NCBI GenBank assembly: GCA_947296775.1
Contig: CAMYRF010000086.1
Coordinates: 1-5,202 of the forward strand
Source: an uncultured Mycoplasmatota bacterium
GTDB taxonomy: Bacteria; Bacillota_I; Bacilli_A; RF39; UBA660
Length of the DNA stretch: 5,202 nucleotides
Direction of reading: 5' to 3'
In this document: piece after piece, positions 1 through 5,103 of the stretch
How positions within the stretch are numbered: position 1 is the first letter of the stretch
Layout: every line of letters begins with the position of its first letter
Translations under genes and position numbers: made by a program
The notes under the pieces: generated by a model
Seen by the model: only the letters and a program-made list of their open reading frames with translations
Told to the model about the DNA's origin: nothing
The model's database searches: none

Positions 1-527
1 ATTATGTATTGTATGATAGTAGTGTGAAAGCTGTATCAGATGCAATGAAAGAAAATTTAGGTCTTAAAAAGACAAAAACAGTAAAAAAATTCAGTTTTAA
101 TATAAATAAACCATATGAAGAAAAAATCATTGGTAAAGATGAAACCAAAGGTGATTCAATCACCTTATTACCAAGCTTTGTTGGGCGATCATTAAGCTAT
201 GTTAATTCTTTCTGTGGTGCACATGGAATCAAAGTTAATGTTAAAGGTAGTGGAACAGGTAGTGTTATTTCACAAAGCGTTTCAGCAGGAGCTAATGTGG
301 AAGATGTTAAAAGCATAACAATCACATTATCTGGTGGAAATACCTCTACAACAACAGATAATAAAACAACCCAAAATACAAAACCAAGCACAGATAATGA
401 CAAAGATAGTGATAAAACACAACAACCAGACACTGGAAGTAGTGATGGAGGAAGTGGTACACCTGGAGATGATTCTTCAAACACAGTTAATCCAACACCT
501 CCAAGCCCAGAAGATAATGCACACTAA
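1..527 (+). CDS. PASTA-domain protein, probable penicillin-binding protein, C-terminal part
   Basis: The reading frame is open from base 3, so the gene begins upstream; 174 residues are visible and the protein stops at TAA 525-527. About bases 159-332 encode one PASTA repeat: it starts LLPSFVGRSL, has the helix-strand core ending GIKVNVKGSGTGSVISQS, and closes AGANVEDVKSITITLS. PASTA domains bind uncrosslinked peptidoglycan or beta-lactams and occur at the C-terminus of penicillin-binding proteins and of PrkC-type Ser/Thr kinases. The stretch before it (VSDAMKENLGLKK) resembles the segment that closes a PBP transpeptidase domain, which favours a PBP acting outside the membrane in wall synthesis. 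After the PASTA domain comes a low-complexity tail of about 64 residues rich in Thr, Ser, Asn, Asp and Pro, probably disordered and extracellular. No catalytic motif (SxxK, SxN, KTG) lies in the window, so class A or B PBP, or even a kinase, cannot be decided. An intrinsic terminator follows directly. Confidence 0.75.
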   Translation, partial: YVLYDSSVKAVSDAMKENLGLKKTKTVKKFSFNINKPYEEKIIGKDETKGDSITLLPSFVGRSLSYVNSFCGAHGIKVNVKGSGTGSVISQSVSAGANVEDVKSITITLSGGNTSTTTDNKTTQNTKPSTDNDKDSDKTQQPDTGSSDGGSGTPGDDSSNTVNPTPPSPEDNAH

Positions 528-550
528 GAACAATAAATATTGTTCTTTTT
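526..550 (+). terminator. Intrinsic terminator of the PASTA-protein gene
   Basis: AAGAACAATA (526-535) is exactly complementary to TATTGTTCTT (538-547). In practice this is a stem of about 9 bp with a 4-base loop, followed by a T run (546-550). The stem begins inside the TAA stop codon. The arrangement fits a rho-independent terminator closing the upstream gene. Confidence 0.8.
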
Positions 551-552
551 AT

Positions 553-581
553 TTGACCGTAATCAAACTAAGTTATATAAT
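553..581 (+). promoter_or_regulatory. Sigma-A type promoter for the membrane protein at 601
   Basis: TTGACC (553-558) and TATAAT (576-581) are separated by 17 bp, a near-consensus housekeeping promoter. The expected transcription start is near 588, leaving a leader of only about 12 bases that barely contains the ribosome site AGGTGA (591-596). Confidence 0.75.
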
Positions 582-600
582 AAATTAAGTAGGTGATATT

Positions 601-1455
601 ATGAATAATTATAATGATTATGAAAATGAATATGAAGAATATAATAAAGAATTAGATGAAAAAGAAAATAGGCAAAATCCTAAAAAAACAAAAATCAAAA
701 AAACTAAAACAAAAAAAATAACAAAATATAAAACAAAAAAACAAAAACCAAAAACTAAAATAGTATATAAAGATAAAAAATCAAGTTCTGGTTTACTAAC
801 TTTTTTCTTAATTATGATCATATTGGGATTACTTGCAGTAATTGGTTATTTAGTATATATAAATTATTATGAAAAAGAAGAACTACAAAACAACAATATA
901 ACAAATGAACAAACAGTTGAAAAAATATGTGAAGCAACAGCATCAAAATATAATATTTCATCAGGCTTAAAAAAATGTTCAAATAATAAACAATTTAAAC
1001 TAACAATTAAAAATACTAATTTATTGTTTGATATAACAAGAACTACAAACAATCAATATATAATAAATAATATTTATTATAAAGAGAATAAAATTAATGC
1101 AAGTAAAATAATAGGCGTTCACATTACTGATCAATGGGAACTAAAAGAAAAAGACAATATATATTATCTTCTTGTTCAAAAAGAAGATAGCGAAGATTCA
1201 CAAATTTTAATTGCCATTAAAGATGGTAATGTACTTTATCAAGGAAACGATGCTGTATACAATTTAACATCTGATATAAATTATACTAAGTATACAAAAT
1301 TAGGATTAGAAGAAATAAATACTTGTGAATATTATGAAAGTAACAACTTATTAGAAAGCGAAATGTGGGCTAAAGGAGAATTAGTCTATGAGAACGGACA
1401 AATAGTAGAAAAACAAGAAGAAACCATAACTGCAAATGATGTATGTAAAAAGTAG
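601..1455 (+). CDS. Unrecognised single-pass membrane protein with Lys-rich cytoplasmic N-terminus
   Basis: I do not recognise a family. The 284-residue protein has four visible zones. Residues 1-26 are acidic and rich in Asn, Tyr and Glu. Residues 28-60 are very basic, mostly Lys and Thr. One hydrophobic helix spans about residues 64-87 (LLTFFLIMIILGLLAVIGYLV). A region of about 195 residues follows. The positive charge before the helix predicts N-terminus in, C-terminus outside. The outer part has four cysteines (about 110, 126, 242 and 282) that could form disulfides, and mixed strand/helix character. The start is supported by AGGTGA (591-596) just upstream and by a strong promoter. There is no lipobox and no signal-peptidase motif that I can defend. 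It is the only gene of its transcript, between two terminators. The basic stretch could touch nucleic acid or lipid head groups, which is inference only. Confidence 0.75.
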   Translation: MNNYNDYENEYEEYNKELDEKENRQNPKKTKIKKTKTKKITKYKTKKQKPKTKIVYKDKKSSSGLLTFFLIMIILGLLAVIGYLVYINYYEKEELQNNNITNEQTVEKICEATASKYNISSGLKKCSNNKQFKLTIKNTNLLFDITRTTNNQYIINNIYYKENKINASKIIGVHITDQWELKEKDNIYYLLVQKEDSEDSQILIAIKDGNVLYQGNDAVYNLTSDINYTKYTKLGLEEINTCEYYESNNLLESEMWAKGELVYENGQIVEKQEETITANDVCKK

Positions 1456-1479
1456 TCTAAAATTTGACTACTTTTTTTT
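1447..1479. terminator. Bidirectional intrinsic terminator shared by two convergent genes
   Basis: AAAAAGTAGTC (1447-1457) pairs with GACTACTTTTT (1466-1476) around an 8-base loop. On the plus strand the T run 1472-1479 follows the stem. On the minus strand the other arm ends in five T. The plus-strand stop TAG (1453-1455) lies in the left arm. The minus-strand stop TAG (1459-1457) straddles the left-arm/loop border, and the last minus-strand codons form the right arm. The terminator is therefore built from coding sequence of both genes. Confidence 0.85.
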
Positions 1480-2161
1480 CGTATACACTTTGAGAAGAAC
1501 TAAATTCTCCATGCTTTTTCGCAATCTCATAATCTAATTTATAGATTGCTGCATTTATTGCCTCTAATGAAATAGAAAAATTACGATCACCAGGCTTAAG
1601 CACATTTTTCTTCTTCAATAAAAGTGTTTTAGCCATTTGTAAATCACTATTAGTAGCTTGTAAAGCAGCTTTGTAAAAGCGAGAAGCCATTTTAACAACC
1701 TCTTTCTTATACTCACACGCTTTTAATGCTTTAAGTTCTTTTTCTATCATATATCGCCTATATTTTTCACGTTGTTTATCCATTAATACTTTTGATTGTG
1801 CTTGCCTAGACGATTCAATAATCTCTTTTATAGTTTTTTCTTTTTCACCCTTTTTATCACGCTCTTTTATTTTATCAACAATAGAATCAACATCATTGCT
1901 AAAATTCAAAATTCTAGGTCCTAAAACAGGTAATGCTTCTTCACAAGTGTCTTCTATTTCCAAATCTTCACCAAATTCTAATTCTTGAATTACAATTTCA
2001 TCAACATCACATTCTAAAGCCTCATCATTTTCAACCTTTTTATAATGAATTTTATCAACTTTTTTAAGCTTAGGTTTAGTCATAAAATGTAGTAGTGGAA
2101 CTTCCTTTAAACTATTAACCATTTTATTTACGAAACTAGAATTTTTATCAGAATTATACAT
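1457..2161 (-). CDS. Unrecognised soluble, highly charged helical protein
   Basis: I do not recognise a family. The protein has 234 residues and no signal peptide or membrane helix. Residues 1-42 are basic. Residues 44-76 form a strongly acidic stretch (VENDEALECDVDEIVIQELE and on). Residues 90-185 are dense in Lys and Glu and look like long amphipathic helices, possibly a coiled coil. A smaller helical tail follows. The ATG (2161-2159) is preceded at 7 bases by AGGGGG on the minus strand (2174-2169) and by a near-consensus promoter, which supports the start. It is transcribed alone, divergently from gltX and convergently with the membrane-protein gene, one base separating the two stop codons. 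The helical charged make-up suggests a scaffold or binding role rather than an enzyme, but no catalytic signature is visible and function remains unknown. Confidence 0.75.
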   Translation of the reverse strand: MYNSDKNSSFVNKMVNSLKEVPLLHFMTKPKLKKVDKIHYKKVENDEALECDVDEIVIQELEFGEDLEIEDTCEEALPVLGPRILNFSNDVDSIVDKIKERDKKGEKEKTIKEIIESSRQAQSKVLMDKQREKYRRYMIEKELKALKACEYKKEVVKMASRFYKAALQATNSDLQMAKTLLLKKKNVLKPGDRNFSISLEAINAAIYKLDYEIAKKHGEFSSSQSVYEKKVVKF

Positions 2162-2189
2162 ATAATCGCCCCCTAAAATATTAATTTAT

Positions 2190-2217
2190 ATTATATAATT
2201 AATAATACATTTGTCAA
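2190..2217 (-). promoter_or_regulatory. Sigma-A type promoter for the minus-strand gene 1457-2161
   Basis: On the minus strand TTGACA (2217-2212) and TATAAT (2195-2190) are separated by 16 bp, both hexamers matching consensus. Transcription would start near 2183, giving a leader of about 22 bases that contains the ribosome site TAGGGGGCG (2175-2167). Confidence 0.8.
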
Positions 2218-2243
2218 ATTATTTATAGAACAACTAAATTATA

Positions 2244-2284
2244 TTGATTTTTATTTTAAAATAGTAGATAATATAAAAAGGAGG
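2244..2284 (+). promoter_or_regulatory. Promoter and ribosome site of gltX
   Basis: TTGATT (2244-2249) and GATAAT (2267-2272) are 17 bp apart. A perfect AAGGAGG (2278-2284) sits 7 bases before the ATG at 2292. If this promoter is used, transcription starts near 2279, at the very edge of the Shine-Dalgarno sequence, so the leader is about 13 bases. There is no room for a T-box or riboswitch. A weaker upstream start from other AT-rich hexamers cannot be excluded. Confidence 0.65.
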
Positions 2285-2291
2285 AAAAACT

Positions 2292-3938
2292 ATGACTAGA
2301 GAAGAATATGCTAATTTTTTATTACCTAACGTAAAACATGATACAGATTATTATGAAAATTTATATCCAGAAAGAAATTTAAAAGAAGGTGCGATTGTCA
2401 CAAGATACGCACCAAGTCCAACAGGATTTGTTCATATAGGTGCTTTATACACCGCATTTATTTCAAGTAAAATGGCAAAACAAACAGATGGAGTATTTTT
2501 CTTAAGAATTGAAGATACTGACCAAAAAAGAAGTATAGACGATGGGGTAAATAAAATAATAGAAGATTTAGCTAAATTTAATATTAACTTCGATGAAGGA
2601 GTAACTAAAGAAGGTGATAAAGGAATTTATGGGCCTTATACACAAAGTGAAAGAAAAGACATATATCAAGCATATGCTAAAAAATTAATTATTGAAGATA
2701 AAGCCTATCCCTGTTTTTGTACAGAAGATGAAAGCACTAAAGATAGAGAAACTCAAAGTCAAAATAAAGAAAGATTAGGTTATTATGGTAAATGGGCTAA
2801 ATGTAGAAACCTATCTATGGAAGAAGTAATTCAAAGAGTAAACAATGGTGAAAAATATATTATTAGATTAAAATCAACTGGTGATTTTAATAAAAGGTTT
2901 ACTTTTAAAGATTGTGTAAAAGGTAAATCAGAATTACCAGAAAACGATGAAGATTTCCCAATTATTAAATCAGATGGACTTCCAACATATCATTTCGCAC
3001 ACGCCATAGATGATCATCTAATGCATACAACTCATATAATTAGAGGAGATGAATGGTTCCCAAGTGTTCCAAAACATACACAACTTTTTGTTATGTTAGG
3101 ATTCAAAGTTCCAAAGTATGCACACATTTCACCACTTTTAAAAGAAGATAATGGAACAAGAAGAAAAATCAGTAAAAGAAAAGATCCAGAAGCAGCAGTT
3201 AGTTTCTACCACGAAAAAGGAATTCCAAATGAAGCAGTTATGCTTTATTTAGAGACAGTTGCTAACTCAAACTTTGAAATGTGGCTTGAACAAAATAAAG
3301 ATAAAGACCCAAATGAATTTATTTTAGACTTCAAAAAAATGAGTACAGGTGGAACAATGTTTGATTATGATAAACTAATCAACATTTCAAAAAATTATAT
3401 TAGTAAATTAAAAGCGCAACAAGTTTATGATTTAGCACTAGAACATGCAAAAATGTATAATGAAGATTTCGCTAAATTATTAGAAAAATATAAAGATTAT
3501 AGTATTCAAATATTTAATATCGAAAGAGAGCAGAAAAAACCAAGAAAAGATATCGCATACTTCAGCGACGTTCAAAATCAAATTTGGTACATGTTTGACG
3601 AATTATTTAAACCAGAAAACTATGAATGGCAAAACATAAAAGATAAAAATGAAATAGAATTAATTCTAAATACATATCTAAATGAATATTATAATATTAA
3701 AGATGATAAAGACAGTTGGTTTAATAAAATGAAAGAACTTGCTGAAAAACTAGGCTATGCTGGAAACATGAAAGATTATAAAGAAAATCCAGAAAACTAC
3801 AAAGGAAATATTACCGATATAAGTATGGTTATAAGAGTAGCGCTTACATCAAAATCAATGACACCTGATTTATACGATATCATGCGTTTATTAGGTACAG
3901 ATAGAATGAAAAAAAGAGTAGAAATGGCTTTACAATAA
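2292..3938 (+). CDS. gltX: Glutamyl-tRNA synthetase (glutamate--tRNA ligase)
   Basis: This class I aminoacyl-tRNA synthetase activates glutamate with ATP and charges tRNA-Glu in the cytoplasm; in many Bacillota the same enzyme also mischarges tRNA-Gln for GatCAB. Seen here in order: an N-terminal extension of about 35 residues; RYAPSPTG (38-45) running into HIGA (48-51), the HIGH signature; RIEDTD (72-77) of the glutamate pocket; a zinc-type insert with C141, C143 and C171; HIIRGDEW (248-255); and KISKR (292-296), the KMSKS loop. A helical anticodon-binding C-terminal domain follows. The 548-residue length, N-terminal extension and GYYGKWAKC segment fit the clostridial-type GluRS, longer than the roughly 480-residue common form. 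HIGA in place of HIGH is a common variant in this group. The start is fixed by AAGGAGG 7 bases upstream. All six Trp codons visible in the frame are TGG. The last codons double as the -35 region of the tRNA promoter. Confidence 0.96.
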   Translation: MTREEYANFLLPNVKHDTDYYENLYPERNLKEGAIVTRYAPSPTGFVHIGALYTAFISSKMAKQTDGVFFLRIEDTDQKRSIDDGVNKIIEDLAKFNINFDEGVTKEGDKGIYGPYTQSERKDIYQAYAKKLIIEDKAYPCFCTEDESTKDRETQSQNKERLGYYGKWAKCRNLSMEEVIQRVNNGEKYIIRLKSTGDFNKRFTFKDCVKGKSELPENDEDFPIIKSDGLPTYHFAHAIDDHLMHTTHIIRGDEWFPSVPKHTQLFVMLGFKVPKYAHISPLLKEDNGTRRKISKRKDPEAAVSFYHEKGIPNEAVMLYLETVANSNFEMWLEQNKDKDPNEFILDFKKMSTGGTMFDYDKLINISKNYISKLKAQQVYDLALEHAKMYNEDFAKLLEKYKDYSIQIFNIEREQKKPRKDIAYFSDVQNQIWYMFDELFKPENYEWQNIKDKNEIELILNTYLNEYYNIKDDKDSWFNKMKELAEKLGYAGNMKDYKENPENYKGNITDISMVIRVALTSKSMTPDLYDIMRLLGTDRMKKRVEMALQ

Positions 3939-3957
3939 AATAAAAATATTATATAAT
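3929..3957 (+). promoter_or_regulatory. Promoter of tRNA-Gly, overlapping the end of gltX
   Basis: TTTACA (3929-3934) and TATAAT (3952-3957) are separated by 17 bp. The -35 hexamer is formed by the last sense codons of gltX. Transcription would start near 3964, about 22 bases before the mature tRNA 5' end, inside the inverted repeat 3961-3981. Confidence 0.7.
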
Positions 3958-3960
3958 TAA

Positions 3961-3981
3961 AAAGAACTTTTAAAGTTCTTT
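3961..3981 (+). terminator. Hairpin after gltX, weak terminator or pre-tRNA leader hairpin
   Basis: AAAGAACTTT (3961-3970) is exactly complementary to AAAGTTCTTT (3972-3981). The realistic hairpin has 8 or 9 bp with a 3- to 5-base loop. Only three T end the stem and AAATG follows, so as an intrinsic terminator it is weak; gltX transcripts may continue into the tRNA. It lies downstream of the tRNA promoter -10 box. Confidence 0.5.
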
Positions 3982-3985
3982 AAAT

Positions 3986-4060
3986 GCAGGTGTAGTACAA
4001 CGGTTAGTATATGGCCTTGCCAAGGCTAGGATGCCGGTTCGATTCCGGTCACTTGCTCCA
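3986..4060 (+). tRNA. tRNA-Gly (anticodon GCC)
   Basis: A full cloverleaf can be folded. The acceptor stem is 3986-3992 with 4050-4056 (7 pairs, one G-T). The D stem is 3995-3998 with 4007-4010. The anticodon stem is 4012-4016 with 4024-4028, its loop TTGCCAA placing anticodon GCC at 4019-4021. The variable loop is 4 bases. The T stem is 4033-4037 with 4045-4049, around TTCGATT. The discriminator is T (4057), as usual for bacterial tRNA-Gly, and CCA (4058-4060) is encoded. It reads GGC and GGU glycine codons. It has its own promoter (3929-3957) and terminator (4073-4104). Confidence 0.96.
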
Positions 4061-4072
4061 TTTGATTTTAAT

Positions 4073-4104
4073 AGCTCGAAATCCTTTATATTTTGGGCTT
4101 TTTT
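4073..4104 (+). terminator. Intrinsic terminator of tRNA-Gly
   Basis: AGCTCGAAAT (4073-4082) pairs with ATTTTGGGCT (4090-4099), ten pairs including two G-T, with a 7-base loop and a T run (4099-4104). It lies 12 bases after the encoded CCA and would end the tRNA transcript. Confidence 0.8.
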
Positions 4105-4119
4105 AGTGATTTAATTTAC

Positions 4120-4153
4120 AAGATCAAAATCTAAAATTAGGCATTTTGACCTT
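4120..4153. repeat. Imperfect 34-bp palindrome
   Basis: AAGATCAAAAT (4120-4130) is complementary to ATTTTGACCTT (4143-4153) at 10 of 11 positions. The 12-base centre itself contains CTAA/TTAG (4131-4140). No T run follows on either strand, so it is not a terminator. It could be a protein-binding or recombination site; no function can be assigned. Confidence 0.55.
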
Positions 4154-4156
4154 ACC

Positions 4157-4177
4157 ATGTACCAATTTATGTACCAA
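4157..4177 (+). repeat. Two tandem ATGTACCAA direct repeats
   Basis: ATGTACCAA occurs at 4157-4165 and again at 4169-4177, a 12-bp period. The looser motif TTACC flanks them (4152-4156 and 4187-4191). Short direct repeats of this kind next to a tRNA gene can be arm-type sites of a tyrosine integrase, or binding sites of a regulator. Which of these applies is inference. Confidence 0.55.
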
Positions 4178-4269
4178 AATATCGATTTACCTTTTATTTA
4201 TATACTTTATTGTGAATAAAAATTAGTTAAAAATAATAAAATAACTTATACCAAAAAATGGAAAATTAC

Positions 4270-4298
4270 TTGAAGAATATAAAAATATCTGCTAACAT
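4270..4298 (+). promoter_or_regulatory. Candidate extended -10 promoter for the downstream two-gene operon
   Basis: TTGAAG (4270-4275) and TAACAT (4293-4298) are 17 bp apart, each matching consensus at 4 of 6 positions. TGC directly before the -10 (4290-4292) gives an extended -10 element. TACAAT (4303-4308) is a better -10 alone but has no -35 partner. Either choice gives a leader of about 105-117 bases ahead of the gene at 4422. Confidence 0.45.
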
Positions 4299-4366
4299 AG
4301 TATACAATTATTTAAAAGTGGGACAATTTTGTCACAAAAACAGATTACATATTTACTTAATTTCAC

Positions 4367-4397
4367 AGGTGGCAACAGTGTTTTTTGTCACCTTTTT
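4367..4397 (+). terminator. Intrinsic terminator in the leader of the 4422 gene, possible attenuator
   Basis: AGGTGGCAA (4367-4375) pairs with TTGTCACCT (4385-4393), nine pairs including one G-T, around a 9-base loop, followed by TTTTT (4393-4397). It lies between the candidate promoter and the ribosome site at 4408, so it must be bypassed for the gene to be expressed from that promoter. The left arm can also pair with TTGTCAC at 4329-4335, which would prevent the terminator. Confidence 0.7.
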
Positions 4398-4407
4398 AAT
4401 ATATTAT

Positions 4408-4414
4408 GGGAGGG
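4408..4414 (+). promoter_or_regulatory. Ribosome site GGGAGGG that fixes the start at 4422
   Basis: GGGAGGG lies 7 bases before ATG 4422-4424 but only 1 base before the in-frame ATG 4416-4418. The second ATG is therefore the likely start. The frame is open back to a TTG at 4329, but that segment contains the terminator hairpin and has no good ribosome site. Confidence 0.75.
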
Positions 4415-4421
4415 AATGAAA

Positions 4422-5102
4422 ATGATTGAAGAAAATTTACAACAATTAGTAACGATTTTAAAGAACACGTTAGATAAATCTGAATTTAACCAAGATAGTG
4501 AATTATTAAAAGAAACATATAATAAGATTAATGATTTATGTTCACAAAAAGAAACCATAACTATCAGTGATTTAGAATTAATAGACTATAATATAAAATA
4601 TTTAGATCAAAAATATGATAGTCTAAATGATTTGTTGTATTTATATGATCCAATACAAGTTAGTTATAAAAAGGAAATACATAAAAAACAAGTTGAAGAA
4701 TTAAGAGAAGAAAGTAGAAAGAAGGTAAATAATATGAATAATCAAAACAAAAAAGAATCATATAAATTAATTTGCGAAATTCAAGTAGCTTTTGCAAGGT
4801 TAATTGGCCCACTATCTATAATGTCAGTTTTAGATTCTTATGAAGAAAAACAATGCGAAATAAAAGATATATTAAATACAATAACCCAATGGGCAGCTAA
4901 ATTTGAATTAGAACAAAACCTCAATTTTATTACATCAAAAGAGCTACTTAATATTTATGAACGATTAGAAAAATTAAAAGACAAATTTTTATTTGACAAT
5001 TCGCTTGGAAACGAAAGCGAATTGTCAGATGAAATTGTTATTTGGATGTGGGAAATTATGACATTAAGAAAAAAACAAATTGAAATGAAAGAAGGAAAAT
5101 AA
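4422..5102 (+). CDS. Unrecognised 226-residue helical protein, first gene of an operon
   Basis: I do not recognise a family. The protein starts MIEENLQQLV and has no signal peptide or clear membrane helix. It is almost entirely predictable as helices rich in Leu, Lys, Glu and Asn, with a charged coiled-coil-like part at about residues 82-112. A more hydrophobic segment lies at about 115-137 (KLICEIQVAFARLIGPLSIM) and an amphipathic C-terminal region at 150-226 contains WMWEIM. Cysteines at 40, 118 and 145 have no metal-site spacing. The start was chosen from GGGAGGG 7 bases upstream. The stop TAA (5100-5102) is one base before the next ATG, so the two genes are probably co-transcribed and translationally coupled. 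Expression may be controlled by the terminator 4367-4397. Bases 4994-5027 form a perfect inverted repeat inside the gene. Its position after a tRNA suggests accessory DNA. A small helical partner of the following protein is a reasonable guess, not more. Confidence 0.75.
   Translation: MIEENLQQLVTILKNTLDKSEFNQDSELLKETYNKINDLCSQKETITISDLELIDYNIKYLDQKYDSLNDLLYLYDPIQVSYKKEIHKKQVEELREESRKKVNNMNNQNKKESYKLICEIQVAFARLIGPLSIMSVLDSYEEKQCEIKDILNTITQWAAKFELEQNLNFITSKELLNIYERLEKLKDKFLFDNSLGNESELSDEIVIWMWEIMTLRKKQIEMKEGK
4994..5027. repeat. Perfect 13-bp inverted repeat within the coding sequence
   Basis: TGACAATTCGCTT (4994-5006) is exactly complementary to AAGCGAATTGTCA (5015-5027), with an 8-base loop GGAAACGA. 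Pairing can extend to 4991-5030 with one G-T, giving 16 pairs. It codes for about residues 192-202 of the protein. No T run follows on either strand, so it is not a usual terminator. Confidence 0.85.
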
Positions 5103-5103
5103 T

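Larger units (their letters stand above)
4061..4421. other. Gene-free AT-rich spacer after tRNA-Gly
   Basis: I find no convincing coding frame on either strand here. In order it holds: the tRNA terminator (4073-4104); an imperfect palindrome (4120-4153); two tandem ATGTACCAA repeats (4157-4177); a featureless A/T run (about 4180-4265); a candidate promoter (4270-4298); a GACAA/TTGTC palindrome (4322-4333); an intrinsic terminator (4367-4397); and the ribosome site of the next gene (4408-4414). No integrase remnant could be recognised. Confidence 0.6.

Noticed and set aside
197..484. Open frame on the minus strand opposite the PASTA protein
   Set aside because: It lies wholly antisense to a clear protein domain and its low-complexity tail, has no ribosome site, and its composition mirrors the plus-strand repeats.
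2292..2398. Wrong start or fusion in gltX because of the extra 35 N-terminal residues
   Set aside because: The perfect AAGGAGG site and the family resemblance of the extension to clostridial-type GluRS support the long form.
4061..4330. Integrase or integrase remnant next to tRNA-Gly
   Set aside because: No frame on either strand shows tyrosine-recombinase motifs; stops are frequent. Only the flanking repeats hint at an element.
4305..4400. T-box riboswitch suggested by AGGTGGCAACAG and the following terminator
   Set aside because: The match to the T-box core AGGGTGGNACCGCG is partial, the leader is too short and A/T-rich for a Stem I with specifier loop, and the downstream gene is not an amino-acid gene that I recognise.
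4329..4421. TTG start at 4329 that would lengthen the 4422 protein by 31 residues
   Set aside because: There is no proper ribosome site before it, the segment contains an intrinsic terminator hairpin, and GGGAGGG is ideally placed for ATG 4422.
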